DNA from: Flavobacterium sp. Leaf82
Lineage (GTDB): Bacteria > Bacteroidota > Bacteroidia > Flavobacteriales > Flavobacteriaceae
DNA length: 64,000 bases
Reading direction: 5' to 3'
NCBI RefSeq assembly: GCF_001422725.1
Contig: NZ_LMMA01000010.1
Span: 20,736-84,735 of the forward strand
In this document: positions 50,201-59,787 of the stretch, piece by piece
Layout: each line of letters starts with the position of its first letter
Numbering within the stretch: the stretch's first letter is position 1
Program-made: the position numbers and the translations under genes
The notes under the pieces: generated by a model
The model's input: only the letters and a program-made list of their open reading frames with translations
Databases searched by the model: none
Told to the model about the DNA's origin: nothing

Positions 50201-51053
50201 CAGATAGTGACCAAATATAATGGGTTAGTGCAAAGCTTATTGTTGTTGGCGATACTATAAGATACTTTTCCCCCGCGCGTAGAAGCGGTTTATATAAAAG
50301 AGGATTTTCTTCCTGTGTATGATCAAAATTATCAGATTCAATATTAATCAGGAAAGCATCTAATGCACGTTTATCTATTTCGTTGTCTGAAAGCACAACT
50401 TCTATATCACTGCTAGATAATACAAGAGAATCTTTAAGAGCCTGGAGTTTTTCTGTTTCAGGAAAAAATATTGCACTATCTTCAGCTTTGCCCTGCTCAT
50501 ATCTCTCATATCCGTTGAGCTTCGCTACTCTATTGGAAAAGTTTAAAAGTAGCTTAGTGACCTGAAAGCTGTTCTCTAGAACCTGATCAGCAATATTTGA
50601 ATTTGGCCACAAGAAGAGTGCTGTCAGGAGATTAGACAATATAAACGAGCCGTTTTCAGTGATTCCAGGAAAAATGGTATTATTTCCGTTGTGAAAAGTT
50701 ATAGAATCAGTAAAAAGGTTTACAGGTATTTCTTCGTAAGGATGATGTCCAAAATTTTCTGTGACGTATTCCTTTAATATTTCATATGGAACAGTTTCGG
50801 AATTGGTATTGAAATTTTGGAATATAAGTAGGCTCATTTGCTCAAAACGAACATTTTTACCGTGATTTTGCGGTAATATAGAAAGCGCTGCGACTGAATT
50901 GAGAAGATCGAAAGAATTATATTTTCCGAAAAAAGGATGTTTTGCTAGCGGAGTTGAAGCTGTTTTGCCGGAAGCTCCATTGTTATAGCAGCATTTCTTA
51001 TATTTAATATTACTACCGCAATAACATGGATCATTTCTGTTTATTTTTTTCAT
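47274..51053 (-). CDS. Giant SEC-C and PD-(D/E)XK protein, probable defence factor
   Basis: 1259 residues. The N-terminus is a SEC-C zinc motif (NDPCYCGSNIKYKKCC, ~6-21). The C-terminus holds a nuclease-like core: IGDIDVMIID (Asp ~1138), then LYSLECKSMSP (Glu-x-Lys ~1155-1157) and a trailing helix. The ~1100 residues between are mixed alpha/beta and unrecognised. SEC-C motifs often appear on defence and quality-control proteins as small binding modules. It leads a two-gene operon with the HEPN-like protein downstream. A DNA-targeting effector with a large sensor region is likely by layout, but no function is shown by the sequence. Confidence 0.65.
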   Translation of the reverse strand: MKKINRNDPCYCGSNIKYKKCCYNNGASGKTASTPLAKHPFFGKYNSFDLLNSVAALSILPQNHGKNVRFEQMSLLIFQNFNTNSETVPYEILKEYVTENFGHHPYEEIPVNLFTDSITFHNGNNTIFPGITENGSFILSNLLTALFLWPNSNIADQVLENSFQVTKLLLNFSNRVAKLNGYERYEQGKAEDSAIFFPETEKLQALKDSLVLSSSDIEVVLSDNEIDKRALDAFLINIESDNFDHTQEENPLLYKPLLRAGEKYLIVSPTTISFALTHYIWSLSDYFRNISNVSRAYHDLLWNSLQQQFTRMKFTYIDVKEIPVSTTLPERSGLYRFDDDKIAFIQYIFDDGSNYKVQPNFTNSLSIISPTIKEKIIKEILTDSRYSSYQIFDLVLISPIGRGFAFSECAIDHAASLNIPLFEFNVLSNLKDCDALDLWKFALANYANRERFNFISFSVLDKFKLYLDRDESFHSDIPEFSFPLPIGFSQELYKQSILKTDNHAVRQNTNGRKSFVLVEKAEVYSPIYLSPASLYTSLLQFYIEGYPQGIWVMPSRELDDLSRELRYMYWEFNGAFAYWLWQLCSSLSVHLKNLDPDSPITISYIFDDEASFETIDRNYKRQEGLSDKFKFTASSSKISITIPRELLPYLYGSDNLGERVLVEILLKGFNLLLSNNGQPEITSEEIASIIEKDVPLGMKKKIFILDTSDNLLLDPSNLQPFRHIQKYDIGLVLDQIVPRLASDCPPPGELVTKEEKNKLTNNIVQKALLPLLREKLALYNSTILLQRLLGLNESLIRKREFLRIHTPTIIACYVSVEEHCENLMLDLGRNNRSAIAVRALIEHIAAEPYNGTNIVSVAAIDEIMGIMDQIVDWGSIGDQIHYELFDIRMGVLETGRIASDKNRLKEIYDPYNQAKISENVHDAIETFADVFPQLKEESGRSIPENLNRAFLEDFGVSTERILVFMGALAEIAFQQSTPYGSFKLTRLRSEVNKYVTDEFDTKEFDSAVSYLALTKRGKLEKLPKGYDFIDIMPWRFNRMLSLLRKPLVIVEDGTEKIAYWGPRAILDSRSYLMDQCTSDRLRVFEDSKIKSALGKFAQERGDALVKRVVNAIDMKDHLYRTDVYIGPKHDLKNETLIGDIDVMIIDQTKKVLYSLECKSMSPSRNIKEMIEEVDKLFGSDNTMGWIGKHMRRHEWLEKNKDIVTSKYGIDISSYSIKSIIVTQENMLTPHLKKDSLPLPFITIYNIEKDGLLALENAAI

Positions 51054-51273
51054 AATGAAAGGAGGACATTGGTAAAAATGCTTAGTAATTAGTTTGATTA
51101 CGGTTTATTGAATTTATAAACTCTAAAGATAAGTATTCAATAATAGGTAAAGAATAGTACAAATACCTGTTTTCAAATTGGATTATGTTAAATCAATTTA
51201 ATTTTATTACATACCTTTAAATTATATTCCAGAAACACCGAAAAGAAGCTTTTATCTGTCCAGAAAAACTAAT

Positions 51274-51594
51274 TTAGAATTTTGAACTTTCAATCTCTTT
51301 TTTTATTTCTATGTAGGTTTTTATCCGGCCTGATTTAATCCATTCCATTAACTCATGCCTGTAAAAATATATGCGTTTCCCTTTCTTATTTACTGGTATT
51401 TCTTTCTTAGAAACTTTACTGTAGATTGTGGCTATTGATAGGTTTAAAAGTTTTGATGCTTGTTCAACGTTCAGAAGTTCATCTTTACTTTCTTCCACAA
51501 CAGAAATGCTTACAATAAGTTTTTCCAAATGCTCTAATTTATCATGAAGTTTGTTCATCATAATTGGAATTTGATCGAAAGTAAATGGTTTCAT
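51274..51594 (-). CDS. Excisionase-type helix-turn-helix protein
   Basis: 106 residues from ATG 51594 (TTG at 51618 would add eight). The C-terminal half is an HTH_17/MerR-like DNA-binding domain: LLNVEQASKLLNLSIATIYS, then the wing KKGKRIYFYRHELMEWIKSG. The N-terminal part is a short amphipathic helix. Proteins of this type are very common in Bacteroidota mobile islands, where they serve as excisionases or small regulators. It lies between the two - strand defence groups, 69 bases after the Zn-ribbon nuclease gene, and could regulate the downstream SEC-C operon. No integrase is in the window to pair with it. Confidence 0.8.
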   Translation of the reverse strand: MKPFTFDQIPIMMNKLHDKLEHLEKLIVSISVVEESKDELLNVEQASKLLNLSIATIYSKVSKKEIPVNKKGKRIYFYRHELMEWIKSGRIKTYIEIKKEIESSKF

Positions 51595-51687
51595 AAAATG
51601 CTGTTTAAGTCTATGCAAAAGTATTTGTTACATATATGAGTCATAATGGATGTCCGTGAAAGGAATTCTTTGGCTTATAGTTTCTAA

Positions 51688-53928
51688 TTATTGAAAGTAC
51701 ATATAACCACCTAAGTGAGATGAATCAGGCTTGGCGAGCAAAATTGTTTTAATTTTAGGCCTATAAGCTAATTTGGATAAGATGTGTTCAATTCCTTTCT
51801 GTGCCTTCTCCAACTTTTCATTGGGGTTTTCATAACATGAAAGTATAATGGTATCAGGAAGGATTTCCTGAGCTATCGTAGCTAGTGTATGGAGGCAAGT
51901 TAGCTTTTGTGAGTTCTTATCAAAAAACGCGGTACTAGTATGTTTGGCTTCTCCAATAAAAAGTTTTCCATCCACAATACAGACTATATCCAAATCGGTA
52001 TAGGGCTTTGCATTTCGGTAATTTTTAAGAACATCAATCTGTGGCACGTACCTAAAATCCATTCTGCAGCTATTCTTAAGACTGACCAGTGTTCGTATCA
52101 CAGTAAGATTTCCGTCCCTGAGATCCTTGGCATGAAACATGTTATTTTTAATAAGGTCATTGAGCTTATAATAGAAATTTGACTCTACAGGCACCGTAAA
52201 TTCATGGAGGCAGCCTTTACATGCTACGCTTTCTGCAATGTCATTGATATGGTACCAGAATGTTGACGAACAGTTTTTGCATTTAAGATTAAACCCTTTG
52301 AAAAATACCTGATAGGAGCACAGTCGCTCAAGTGTTTCTTTAAGTCCTAATTCGAGATTTTTTTCATTTTCAGGGCTGTTTTGGCTGTCCTTTAGCTCAA
52401 TTCCATTTTCCTTTAGTTTCAAAATACAGCGTTCCTTGAGCTGGCTGAAATTTATAGCGTCTCCAGCCTGCTTATTGTTCCGGATAAGGTATTCAAATGT
52501 TTCGACCCAAAAAATATCGGTAAAGAATTCTTCTATATCGTGAAAATTGTTTCGGAATGCCTTGATGAAAGCGGCAAGCCTGTTACTGGCATCATTATAT
52601 CGGATATCCCTTAGAGAGGTATCCTGCATCTTTCCATTAATAACAGGAGAGGTAATGAGTTGGTGTATGATTTGCCTTGTATGTGGAATTTGTACTTCAA
52701 CAGTTGATACACTATTACCATTAGTATAGAGTGTGATATTCCTGTTTGTTGTTATTCTTCCATGTATTGCCTTGAAGATGAATGCTGTACTGGTAGTGTA
52801 AGGAAATCTTAGCATTGGCTTTGAATAGGGCTCAATCCGGCTTATTTCAACATCAATTGCCCATTTTTGACTGGAGTAGGCTACATGATCTGTAAAACTT
52901 AACCTGGGAAGATGAAACAGTCCGTTATCAGAAGTCAGAAGCTGATTTGTGCTCTGTTCCTCTCTGCCTATAAATCTAGCTCCCGCACCGTCCATTATGG
53001 AAAAAGGAAAGGAATTAACAGTGGTATAAGTGAACCTTACCGGTAATTTCATAGGTTTAAATACACCTTCTATGATATCCAGCACCTGCTGCTGATCAAG
53101 GCTCATGGAAACTACTTTAAAATTATCTTTACCAATATCATAAAGTACAGCCCCGAAGAAAGGATCAGTTTTAAGTATTTCTAATTGTTCAGTGGTAATG
53201 TACAGTATCGTTTTAGAGCTGTAGAGCTTTCGGTTCCAAAAGTAGAGCAGGTCATCGATGGTGCCCGAATCTTGAGCAATAACAATTTCCAGATCTGTAT
53301 AAGATATTTCATGGCTTCGAAGCAAGACGTTTATGATATTATGCTCTGCAAGAGAGAGTTTGCTGATTGGTTTATTGGTGTGGATTATTTCGTGAAGCCG
53401 ATTGAAATGCTCTGGAGTTACCTCGATCTGATGATAGTTTTTCGTGAGATCCACATCCACATTATTTATATGGGTACCTATGCCAAAATTGAGATCATAG
53501 TATCCAAGTAGTGGACTCTCGACCAAATACAGTTGATTGGGTAAAATTACATTATTGTAGTGGCTGAACTGGGAAAGGAAATAAAGTCCATCAATTCCGG
53601 TAATCTCCGAGTACGCATGTGGATCATCCAGAAGACAGTATTCTTTAGGATTATATGGTGCTAAATCTTTTAGGTATTCCTGATCGATATCAGAGGTATA
53701 AAATATAATATCAGGATCGTAATACTGAAGCATCGTTTTATATTGTTCAGAAACTTCTCCGTATATAACCGGAATTATCGGATTGAAACGCCCTCCCCAT
53801 AAGAGCTGGTTGTTGGACATCAGTTTGACAAGGTCCTGGTACTGAAAGTCCTTTGTTATAAAATAAATATAACGCAGGTGCCTTGGCCTTGAGGATAGAT
53901 AATATTGTTGTACGGGAGCTGTTGTCAT
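51688..53928 (-). CDS. Zn-ribbon and PD-(D/E)XK nuclease protein
   Basis: 746 residues. The N-terminal ~530 residues are unrecognised mixed alpha/beta. A zinc ribbon follows (CKNC ... CKGC, ~551-573). Then comes a nuclease-like core: YTDLDIVCIVDGKLFIGEAKHTS (Asp ~646, Glu-x-Lys as GEAK ~660-663). The end is a short alpha/beta stretch with TIILSCYENPNEK, fitting the last strands of the fold. It is the third gene of a closely spaced set with the STAND protein (38 bases upstream) and the NERD-like protein. It may be the DNA-cutting arm of a multi-protein system. I know no named system with this exact architecture. Confidence 0.6.
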   Translation of the reverse strand: MTTAPVQQYYLSSRPRHLRYIYFITKDFQYQDLVKLMSNNQLLWGGRFNPIIPVIYGEVSEQYKTMLQYYDPDIIFYTSDIDQEYLKDLAPYNPKEYCLLDDPHAYSEITGIDGLYFLSQFSHYNNVILPNQLYLVESPLLGYYDLNFGIGTHINNVDVDLTKNYHQIEVTPEHFNRLHEIIHTNKPISKLSLAEHNIINVLLRSHEISYTDLEIVIAQDSGTIDDLLYFWNRKLYSSKTILYITTEQLEILKTDPFFGAVLYDIGKDNFKVVSMSLDQQQVLDIIEGVFKPMKLPVRFTYTTVNSFPFSIMDGAGARFIGREEQSTNQLLTSDNGLFHLPRLSFTDHVAYSSQKWAIDVEISRIEPYSKPMLRFPYTTSTAFIFKAIHGRITTNRNITLYTNGNSVSTVEVQIPHTRQIIHQLITSPVINGKMQDTSLRDIRYNDASNRLAAFIKAFRNNFHDIEEFFTDIFWVETFEYLIRNNKQAGDAINFSQLKERCILKLKENGIELKDSQNSPENEKNLELGLKETLERLCSYQVFFKGFNLKCKNCSSTFWYHINDIAESVACKGCLHEFTVPVESNFYYKLNDLIKNNMFHAKDLRDGNLTVIRTLVSLKNSCRMDFRYVPQIDVLKNYRNAKPYTDLDIVCIVDGKLFIGEAKHTSTAFFDKNSQKLTCLHTLATIAQEILPDTIILSCYENPNEKLEKAQKGIEHILSKLAYRPKIKTILLAKPDSSHLGGYMYFQ

Positions 53929-53966
53929 CTGAGAGTATTGTTTGGTATTTTTTTTTAATTTGAGGT

Positions 53967-56900
53967 TTAATCCTGCAGGTCTGAGTCGAATAGGGAAAGT
54001 TCCAAAAAAGCAGTAAAGCTTTTAAAAAACAAAGCGTAATCGATTTCTACTTCATTGTACCCAGCAATTTTCAACAGGTTGCCGGGATATAAGTAGACAT
54101 CATGAAAAGCAGAAATACTTTCCATTTTGCCTGTAAGTGCATTAAAGAGAATCAGTTTTATATTCTTTCTAATATCTTCTTTGGAGAAGAGCGTAAAAAT
54201 ATCCGAATCAGCCAGGGCAGAATAGTTTCCGTTGGCAAATCCTGCGACCTGGTACGATTGAAGCCCCTTTTCCTTAATCAACTTTTCATCTTCTTTTTTC
54301 AGGATTCCCTGTTTGTACCGCGTGGTGCTGTCAGACTTTATTTTAGCGGAGATTTTGTCCAGTGGTGTAGTTTCAAAATTAATGTCTTTGCTTTTAAGTA
54401 TCTTTACTTCGGGGCTCTTTTCTTCAATTTTAATTTTATATCCATGCATTTTCAGTACGGCCTTTAGTTCCATTTCACGAACCGAACCCAATACATTAGC
54501 TATATCCCTGTAATCAATCTGTTTACTATAACTATGGCTTCTTAAAACCCCTATAAATGCATGTTGGAAGATATGGTTCGGCATCACATTAATGTAATCG
54601 GTGGGCAGGTCCAGCCATGAGATACTGAGATCCTTAAACTCGAAATTTTCACTTATAAAATGGATTATTCCCGGCGGGTGCTGAACTATATATGAAGCCA
54701 GAAGATCATTATATCCCTTCTCTGAAATGTTCTGTATATGCCCAATAAGTGAGATGGATTTGAGTGGATGGGCAAAACCCTTGTCCTGAAATAATTTTAA
54801 GGCCACATCCAAGCCATACATAGAGTAATCCTTGCGATTGTAATATTTGCACCAGAAGAGGTCTATTTCAGCTATATGGATCTGCCTTTTTTCATGTAGG
54901 GCCAGCCTTATATAATTGAGTATAATAATCCTGAGATTATAGCTACCCCTGTTTTTGTTTTTCAGGATTACATCGTGAAGGGACAGACATTTATAATCAT
55001 TATCCTGGGGGTGCAACCCAAAGGCGTATAGGTATTTTTTCACATCTTTTAAGATCCAATTGGCCTTAAAATCGTCTATTTGATACAGTGCAATAAAATC
55101 TTGGAGTATCTCCCTGCCCAAAGCCGGATTACCATTCATATAATTGTCCACAGCAGTGAATAAATCCTTAAACCTGCCGATTTTTGTTTGATGGATGTAA
55201 AGGTTCTGCAGTATATGGGTAATGAGATCTTTTAAATAAAAAGAATCTGTTTTTTTCAAAAGTTCAGAGATTCTTGAAGCTGAAAGAGCGTTATCATGTT
55301 TGCTAAAAAAAGTCCTTTCCTCTTTAATTTCTTTTTCGAGCTCCCTGTAAAAATACTGGGTATCGTAATGCTGAGCGGCAAGTAGGTTTAAGATTAGTGA
55401 TGCGTTATTGGTTCTCAGGTAATACAACATTGAGAATAAATAACCACCACTGGTTATATCTTCCTCAGTATAGCCGTTTGCGATAAGTCCCTGCAGATAG
55501 GTATAATTTGCAGCGTGCAGGGTAGACAAGTGGTCCCTCTGAACCATGTTGATAATCAGGGAGAGGTCATAAAAATGGATGATTTCCAGTTCAGCAGGAT
55601 TCATAAAGGAAAGGTTTTCCCTAACCTGAAAATAAAAGGACTGTATGGCTTCAAAATCAACAACCTGAGAAATAAGTTCTTTGAACTGCACTATTGAACT
55701 GTATTTTTTAGTGATGTTGTTTTTCTTCTGATCAGAAAGGCTGTAAAAGTTCACTCTTGACATGAATCTTATTTCACCCGCCATTATGGAATCATAGACC
55801 AAGTTATTGATCTTTTCCAGAGACCGGACATAATTGATATTCAATTTTCGGAGGTAAGTGACAAGGCTGTCATGAAATAGCGCTATCCTGTTTAGACGTA
55901 CTTCAAACAGATAGGGGTGTTCTTCTATAAATTCCGTCACAATATCACGAAGTCCGTCCTCAAGAAAAAGGTCAAGTTCGGAGCGCATCGTATAGGTGTG
56001 GGAACACAGAAAAATAGCCAAGGCCTGTTTGCCTTTTTCATTAGTAATTAGCTGACGGTAATAGTTGTCGACACTGTCGAATTTTTCATAATCCGGGATG
56101 CTTTTTTCTTTTTTATAGTGTTCTGCTATGTATTTTACAAGGATTGGATACCCGTCTGTGAGTGTAAAAATTTTGTGTGAAATGCTGTATCCTGATATAT
56201 GGTACAATTCATTGAGTACCTTAATAGTCTGTTCCAGGTTCCAGTTGCCTAAAATATATTTTTCCCATGTCAGCTCTCTTTGCAGGGGACGACTGAGAAT
56301 AATGGTCTTTGAACCCTTCTGGAGTTTATTGATAAAGGCAATAAATTTTTCTAAATCACTCGTATTATAATTTTCGACATGATCCAGCCCGTCGATAATT
56401 ACAACAGCTTTATTCTTGACCACCTCTTTGAGTATCTGCTTTTCATCACGGCTTTGGTAATCACTAAAGACCTTTTTAGATAACTCACTTAAGAAGTTAT
56501 CATATTTCAGCCGCTTATCATAATCTTTGTCCTGACTTGAGGTCCAGAACCGGTACAAGATATGATTAGGGTACTGGTCTGTAAGTGTCTTGACGAAGTG
56601 GCTTTTTCCAACCCCTGGCTTTCCTTCGATGAGCAGGATATTTTCCACCGAAAGACGCTCACGTGCAACATCGACAGTTGCTTCCAAAAGCTCTGTACTG
56701 TAAAGCGTTATAGAAGGAAGCTGATCCCTTGAAATTTTTAATATTCTTTGGTCAAGCCTGTCATTAAAGAAATACTCAATTATATTTTTTCTGTTTTCAT
56801 CCAAGGCATAGAGTTCATGAATGTTTTCAATCATCTCGGTACGGCTCATCGTAATGATATAAACTCCTGAAAAATTATAAGCAGGTATTCCCAGTATTTC

Positions 56901-57206
56901 GCAGTTGGGTTCAATTTCAATCTGCTTAAAAATGATGATATTGGTGTGATCCGACAGCTTATGGGCTTTGCCTTTAATTGAAATTTCACTGCCAGAAACC
57001 ACCAGCTTATCAAGGCTCATTTGATCCATGTCCTTAATCTGAAAAAAATAATTGTTGCTGCCACATCGGATTTTCACGTCATCAAAGTTATTTTTGACCG
57101 CAGCTTCAATTTCCAATTCATCTATGTTTCTCTCGGCATCCATTTTAGCCAGCAGCAATGATGCGGCAAGCCATTGGTAAGAGTATCCGATAAATGCGTA
57201 TTTCAT
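53967..57206 (-). CDS. Nuclease-STAND NTPase fusion, Avs-like defence protein
   Basis: 1079 residues. The N-terminal ~130 residues resemble the DUF4297/Cap4-type dsDNA nuclease: GYSYQWLAASLLLAKMD, then NNFDDVKIRCGSNNYFFQIKDMD (split here as NNFDDVKIRC and FFQIKDMD), with Asp and Gln-x-Lys of a PD-(D/E)XK core. A STAND/AAA NTPase follows, with Walker A EGKPGVGKSHF (~190-200), Walker B VVIIDGLDHVEN (~271-282) and a sensor-like arginine in TIILSRPLQRE. The remaining ~650 residues are helical repeats, the usual sensor part. This layout (nuclease, STAND, repeats) matches antiviral STAND proteins of the Avs kind. Neighbouring genes on both sides also encode nucleases, which is unusual. It acts in the cytoplasm. 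Confidence 0.75.
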   Translation of the reverse strand: MKYAFIGYSYQWLAASLLLAKMDAERNIDELEIEAAVKNNFDDVKIRCGSNNYFFQIKDMDQMSLDKLVVSGSEISIKGKAHKLSDHTNIIIFKQIEIEPNCEILGIPAYNFSGVYIITMSRTEMIENIHELYALDENRKNIIEYFFNDRLDQRILKISRDQLPSITLYSTELLEATVDVARERLSVENILLIEGKPGVGKSHFVKTLTDQYPNHILYRFWTSSQDKDYDKRLKYDNFLSELSKKVFSDYQSRDEKQILKEVVKNKAVVIIDGLDHVENYNTSDLEKFIAFINKLQKGSKTIILSRPLQRELTWEKYILGNWNLEQTIKVLNELYHISGYSISHKIFTLTDGYPILVKYIAEHYKKEKSIPDYEKFDSVDNYYRQLITNEKGKQALAIFLCSHTYTMRSELDLFLEDGLRDIVTEFIEEHPYLFEVRLNRIALFHDSLVTYLRKLNINYVRSLEKINNLVYDSIMAGEIRFMSRVNFYSLSDQKKNNITKKYSSIVQFKELISQVVDFEAIQSFYFQVRENLSFMNPAELEIIHFYDLSLIINMVQRDHLSTLHAANYTYLQGLIANGYTEEDITSGGYLFSMLYYLRTNNASLILNLLAAQHYDTQYFYRELEKEIKEERTFFSKHDNALSASRISELLKKTDSFYLKDLITHILQNLYIHQTKIGRFKDLFTAVDNYMNGNPALGREILQDFIALYQIDDFKANWILKDVKKYLYAFGLHPQDNDYKCLSLHDVILKNKNRGSYNLRIIILNYIRLALHEKRQIHIAEIDLFWCKYYNRKDYSMYGLDVALKLFQDKGFAHPLKSISLIGHIQNISEKGYNDLLASYIVQHPPGIIHFISENFEFKDLSISWLDLPTDYINVMPNHIFQHAFIGVLRSHSYSKQIDYRDIANVLGSVREMELKAVLKMHGYKIKIEEKSPEVKILKSKDINFETTPLDKISAKIKSDSTTRYKQGILKKEDEKLIKEKGLQSYQVAGFANGNYSALADSDIFTLFSKEDIRKNIKLILFNALTGKMESISAFHDVYLYPGNLLKIAGYNEVEIDYALFFKSFTAFLELSLFDSDLQD

Positions 57207-57268
57207 AGTTTTGTATATAATATTTTCAAAAAGGAGTAGGCTTGGTTCATGATGGTGGTTTTATATTA

Positions 57269-59554
57269 CTATAATGGCGTCGGACTTACCATTGAAAAGA
57301 ATTCCGCATCAAATAAAGTACTGTCCAGTTTGGATGCGAATATAGAATAAGGATAATCTTTCTTATCTATATTTGTGCCTATCAGGAAAATCCCTTTGAT
57401 ATCTTCGTCTTCTTTCCCATACATAATTTCCTCTAGTATCTCGCCCCGCTCTTCGAGATGTTCATTGGTGTAAGGATACCCAAAGCATACATATCTTCTT
57501 TTAGACGTATTACTATCCATTTCAACATAATTATGCCTGTCTGTGGTCTCGCCTTTTTTTATCCTTTCAATAAGATCCTTTATCATATATTCAAAAGTCT
57601 GTTGATCTTCGTAGCCGATATTGAGCAGTAGGAAAGAATTCTCCAACCACAGTTGTTTTTTCTGCTTTTCCTGACGCCCAATGATAGCTTGCCACCAAGG
57701 CGTAAATTTGAGTGCCGGCTTTTCAACAGGGATGCCTTTTGCTCTTCCGATAATATATGGGTCAAGTTCTTTTGATTTTAGGGTAAGTTGGTAATAATTG
57801 GCCTCTTCATATTCATCCTTTCCAAGAGCAAAAGCGGAATCGATATACCAAGCGAGTAGATCAATCTCATCACCAAAATAGTCGACGTTAGCTTCAATTT
57901 CCCTTCGGCGCTGCAGATAATGTAGCTTTTGGGGAATGCCTGGCAGCATGTCAAAAACAACGTGAAGGTCTGTGAGGCTCATAGAGGGCGCAAGCTCGGT
58001 TACTTTTTTATTAGTTACTCCGGCGTTGATCAGCATTTTAAGGTTGGAGCCCATTGCCCCAAGATGGGAGAGAGTGATTCCTAGAGGAATAAAAAACTTA
58101 ATATTTCGGGTATCGACACGGTTATTTGGACCCTTTTTTGTTTTCAGGGAAAGTTCACCTTTATTGGCCTTAAGATAATTTATAAATCCTAGTGCCTGAT
58201 GGGATGGTTCCTCAATAAGCCCCTGAAGAGTCTTAAAGAGCCTTTCAGGGGCACCCCTTTTTGCAGAAGGGCTAACTGTTCCGGCTTTAGCCTCGATAAC
58301 CAAGGCAAAGGAATCAATAACAACCAGTACATCATTTTCAAAAAGTTTGTTATCTGATCCTGGCCACATGCTGCCTGCGTAAATAGCTGCCCCGGGAAAA
58401 GCTTGCCTACATAGTTTTTCGACTTCCTGTTCTAGATATTCCCCTCTGTAATCATTGTATTTGGTTTGCAGCTTTGAATCCTCTGCAACCAATAACTCAA
58501 GAAGTGAAATACTCATGTGGGTCATGACTGTCCAAAGGGAACTGAAGTAGTGGTCATCTCCAAGTTTTATAAAGGGTTTGCTTTGGACAGGGTTACTTAG
58601 CATAAAGTGGTCTTTCTCGCTTTGGGCTAATTCCCCAAATTTCATACTCCATTTATCCATTACTGTTTTTATCTGCTGAGAGGTAAGAAGACCCCGAGAT
58701 AAGGATTCCATTTGGTTAAGATCAAATATAAACAGCTGCTGAAGTTCCAGATCAGACATCATCCACAGTATATCCTTGAGTTGATCTAAGCTATATTTTT
58801 CAGCCATTTCCGCCTTTTGGCTCGCAGTAGACTTAGGCGAATCTTTAAAAATATTTTCATACTGCTGCTGAAGTGAAATAGTATCATTAGCATAGATAAA
58901 TCCGTGCTGTTTATCAATATGACTGTTTACTCTGATTTCTACTTCATGGGTCATTGCATCGAGCAGTTCGATCAAAAGCTGTGGTTCGAAACCGTACAAA
59001 TGTTTAAAGACATCGGAGATTCCTGCTGAGAGTTCTTTGGTAACTTTCTGCATCAGGTGTTCATAGGACCAGTTACGGACTGCCGTTGTCTGCGCCATCA
59101 TCTGTATTCGCAGCTGATGCGCGTCCATTTGCTCTATTGTTTTTATATGGTCGGGAATATCATAAAATTTTGTGTTGTTGAGTTCCCCAAGCTGTTTCAT
59201 GCTTTCTTTGAAAGCGCTAACTTTATAGAATAGGGGTGTGCCTGAATCAGTATAAGGAAGGGTGAGGGCAATGGCCTGCAGCAATTCCATATAGTAGGGA
59301 GGAAACTCAATACTTCCAGTTTCTGCTTCTTCATCGCGATTCTGACGATCTATCATAAAGTAAAACATGCAATAGGATAAAATATACAATTGGCTATGGT
59401 CTTTATACCATGAAGCTACCTCCGTGTATTTTTCATCGAATTTCGATTGGGAGTCGTAGCCCATCTCCCTTATTTTATCGATTCTCTGTTCCAGGGTCAG
59501 ATCAGGATCATTATCTATTTCAAAAGCATGAAAATTCATTTTGATGGGTTTCAT
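57269..59554 (-). CDS. NERD-like PD-(D/E)XK nuclease protein
   Basis: 761 residues. The central part (~375-440) has YLEQEVEKLCRQAFPGA, then NDVLVVIDSFALVIEAKAG (Asp ~405, Glu-x-Lys ~417-419), the pattern of NERD and Vsr-like nuclease folds. The N-terminal ~330 residues are helical and the C-terminal ~250 residues are mixed alpha/beta with no motif I can name. It is the first gene of the three-gene - strand set, 62 bases before the STAND gene. A role as sensor or effector partner of the STAND protein is inferred from spacing only. Base composition is slightly richer in GC than in the NRPS half, in line with separate acquisition. Confidence 0.6.
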   Translation of the reverse strand: MKPIKMNFHAFEIDNDPDLTLEQRIDKIREMGYDSQSKFDEKYTEVASWYKDHSQLYILSYCMFYFMIDRQNRDEEAETGSIEFPPYYMELLQAIALTLPYTDSGTPLFYKVSAFKESMKQLGELNNTKFYDIPDHIKTIEQMDAHQLRIQMMAQTTAVRNWSYEHLMQKVTKELSAGISDVFKHLYGFEPQLLIELLDAMTHEVEIRVNSHIDKQHGFIYANDTISLQQQYENIFKDSPKSTASQKAEMAEKYSLDQLKDILWMMSDLELQQLFIFDLNQMESLSRGLLTSQQIKTVMDKWSMKFGELAQSEKDHFMLSNPVQSKPFIKLGDDHYFSSLWTVMTHMSISLLELLVAEDSKLQTKYNDYRGEYLEQEVEKLCRQAFPGAAIYAGSMWPGSDNKLFENDVLVVIDSFALVIEAKAGTVSPSAKRGAPERLFKTLQGLIEEPSHQALGFINYLKANKGELSLKTKKGPNNRVDTRNIKFFIPLGITLSHLGAMGSNLKMLINAGVTNKKVTELAPSMSLTDLHVVFDMLPGIPQKLHYLQRRREIEANVDYFGDEIDLLAWYIDSAFALGKDEYEEANYYQLTLKSKELDPYIIGRAKGIPVEKPALKFTPWWQAIIGRQEKQKKQLWLENSFLLLNIGYEDQQTFEYMIKDLIERIKKGETTDRHNYVEMDSNTSKRRYVCFGYPYTNEHLEERGEILEEIMYGKEDEDIKGIFLIGTNIDKKDYPYSIFASKLDSTLFDAEFFSMVSPTPL

Positions 59555-59787
59555 ATGTAAGATATAGGGAAGTTTTTTATTTGGATAAGGATAAGATTAA
59601 TTGCATTAGATGGAATTAATTTTGAACTTTAAATGTATAGTATTTTCCCACATCTTCCAAATAAAGCCGATTTTAGAATGATATTATAACTGGAAATTGA
59701 TCCAAGTTGTCCAGTAGAAGAAATGTCAATTTTCAGCTAAAATTTTGCTTTTTGCTGATTTTTAAAATTACACTTATGTTAGAAAGT

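Noticed and set aside
53967..57206. CBASS Cap4 effector
   Set aside because: The N-terminal nuclease is similar, but it is followed by a STAND NTPase and repeats instead of a SAVED domain, and no cyclase gene is present.
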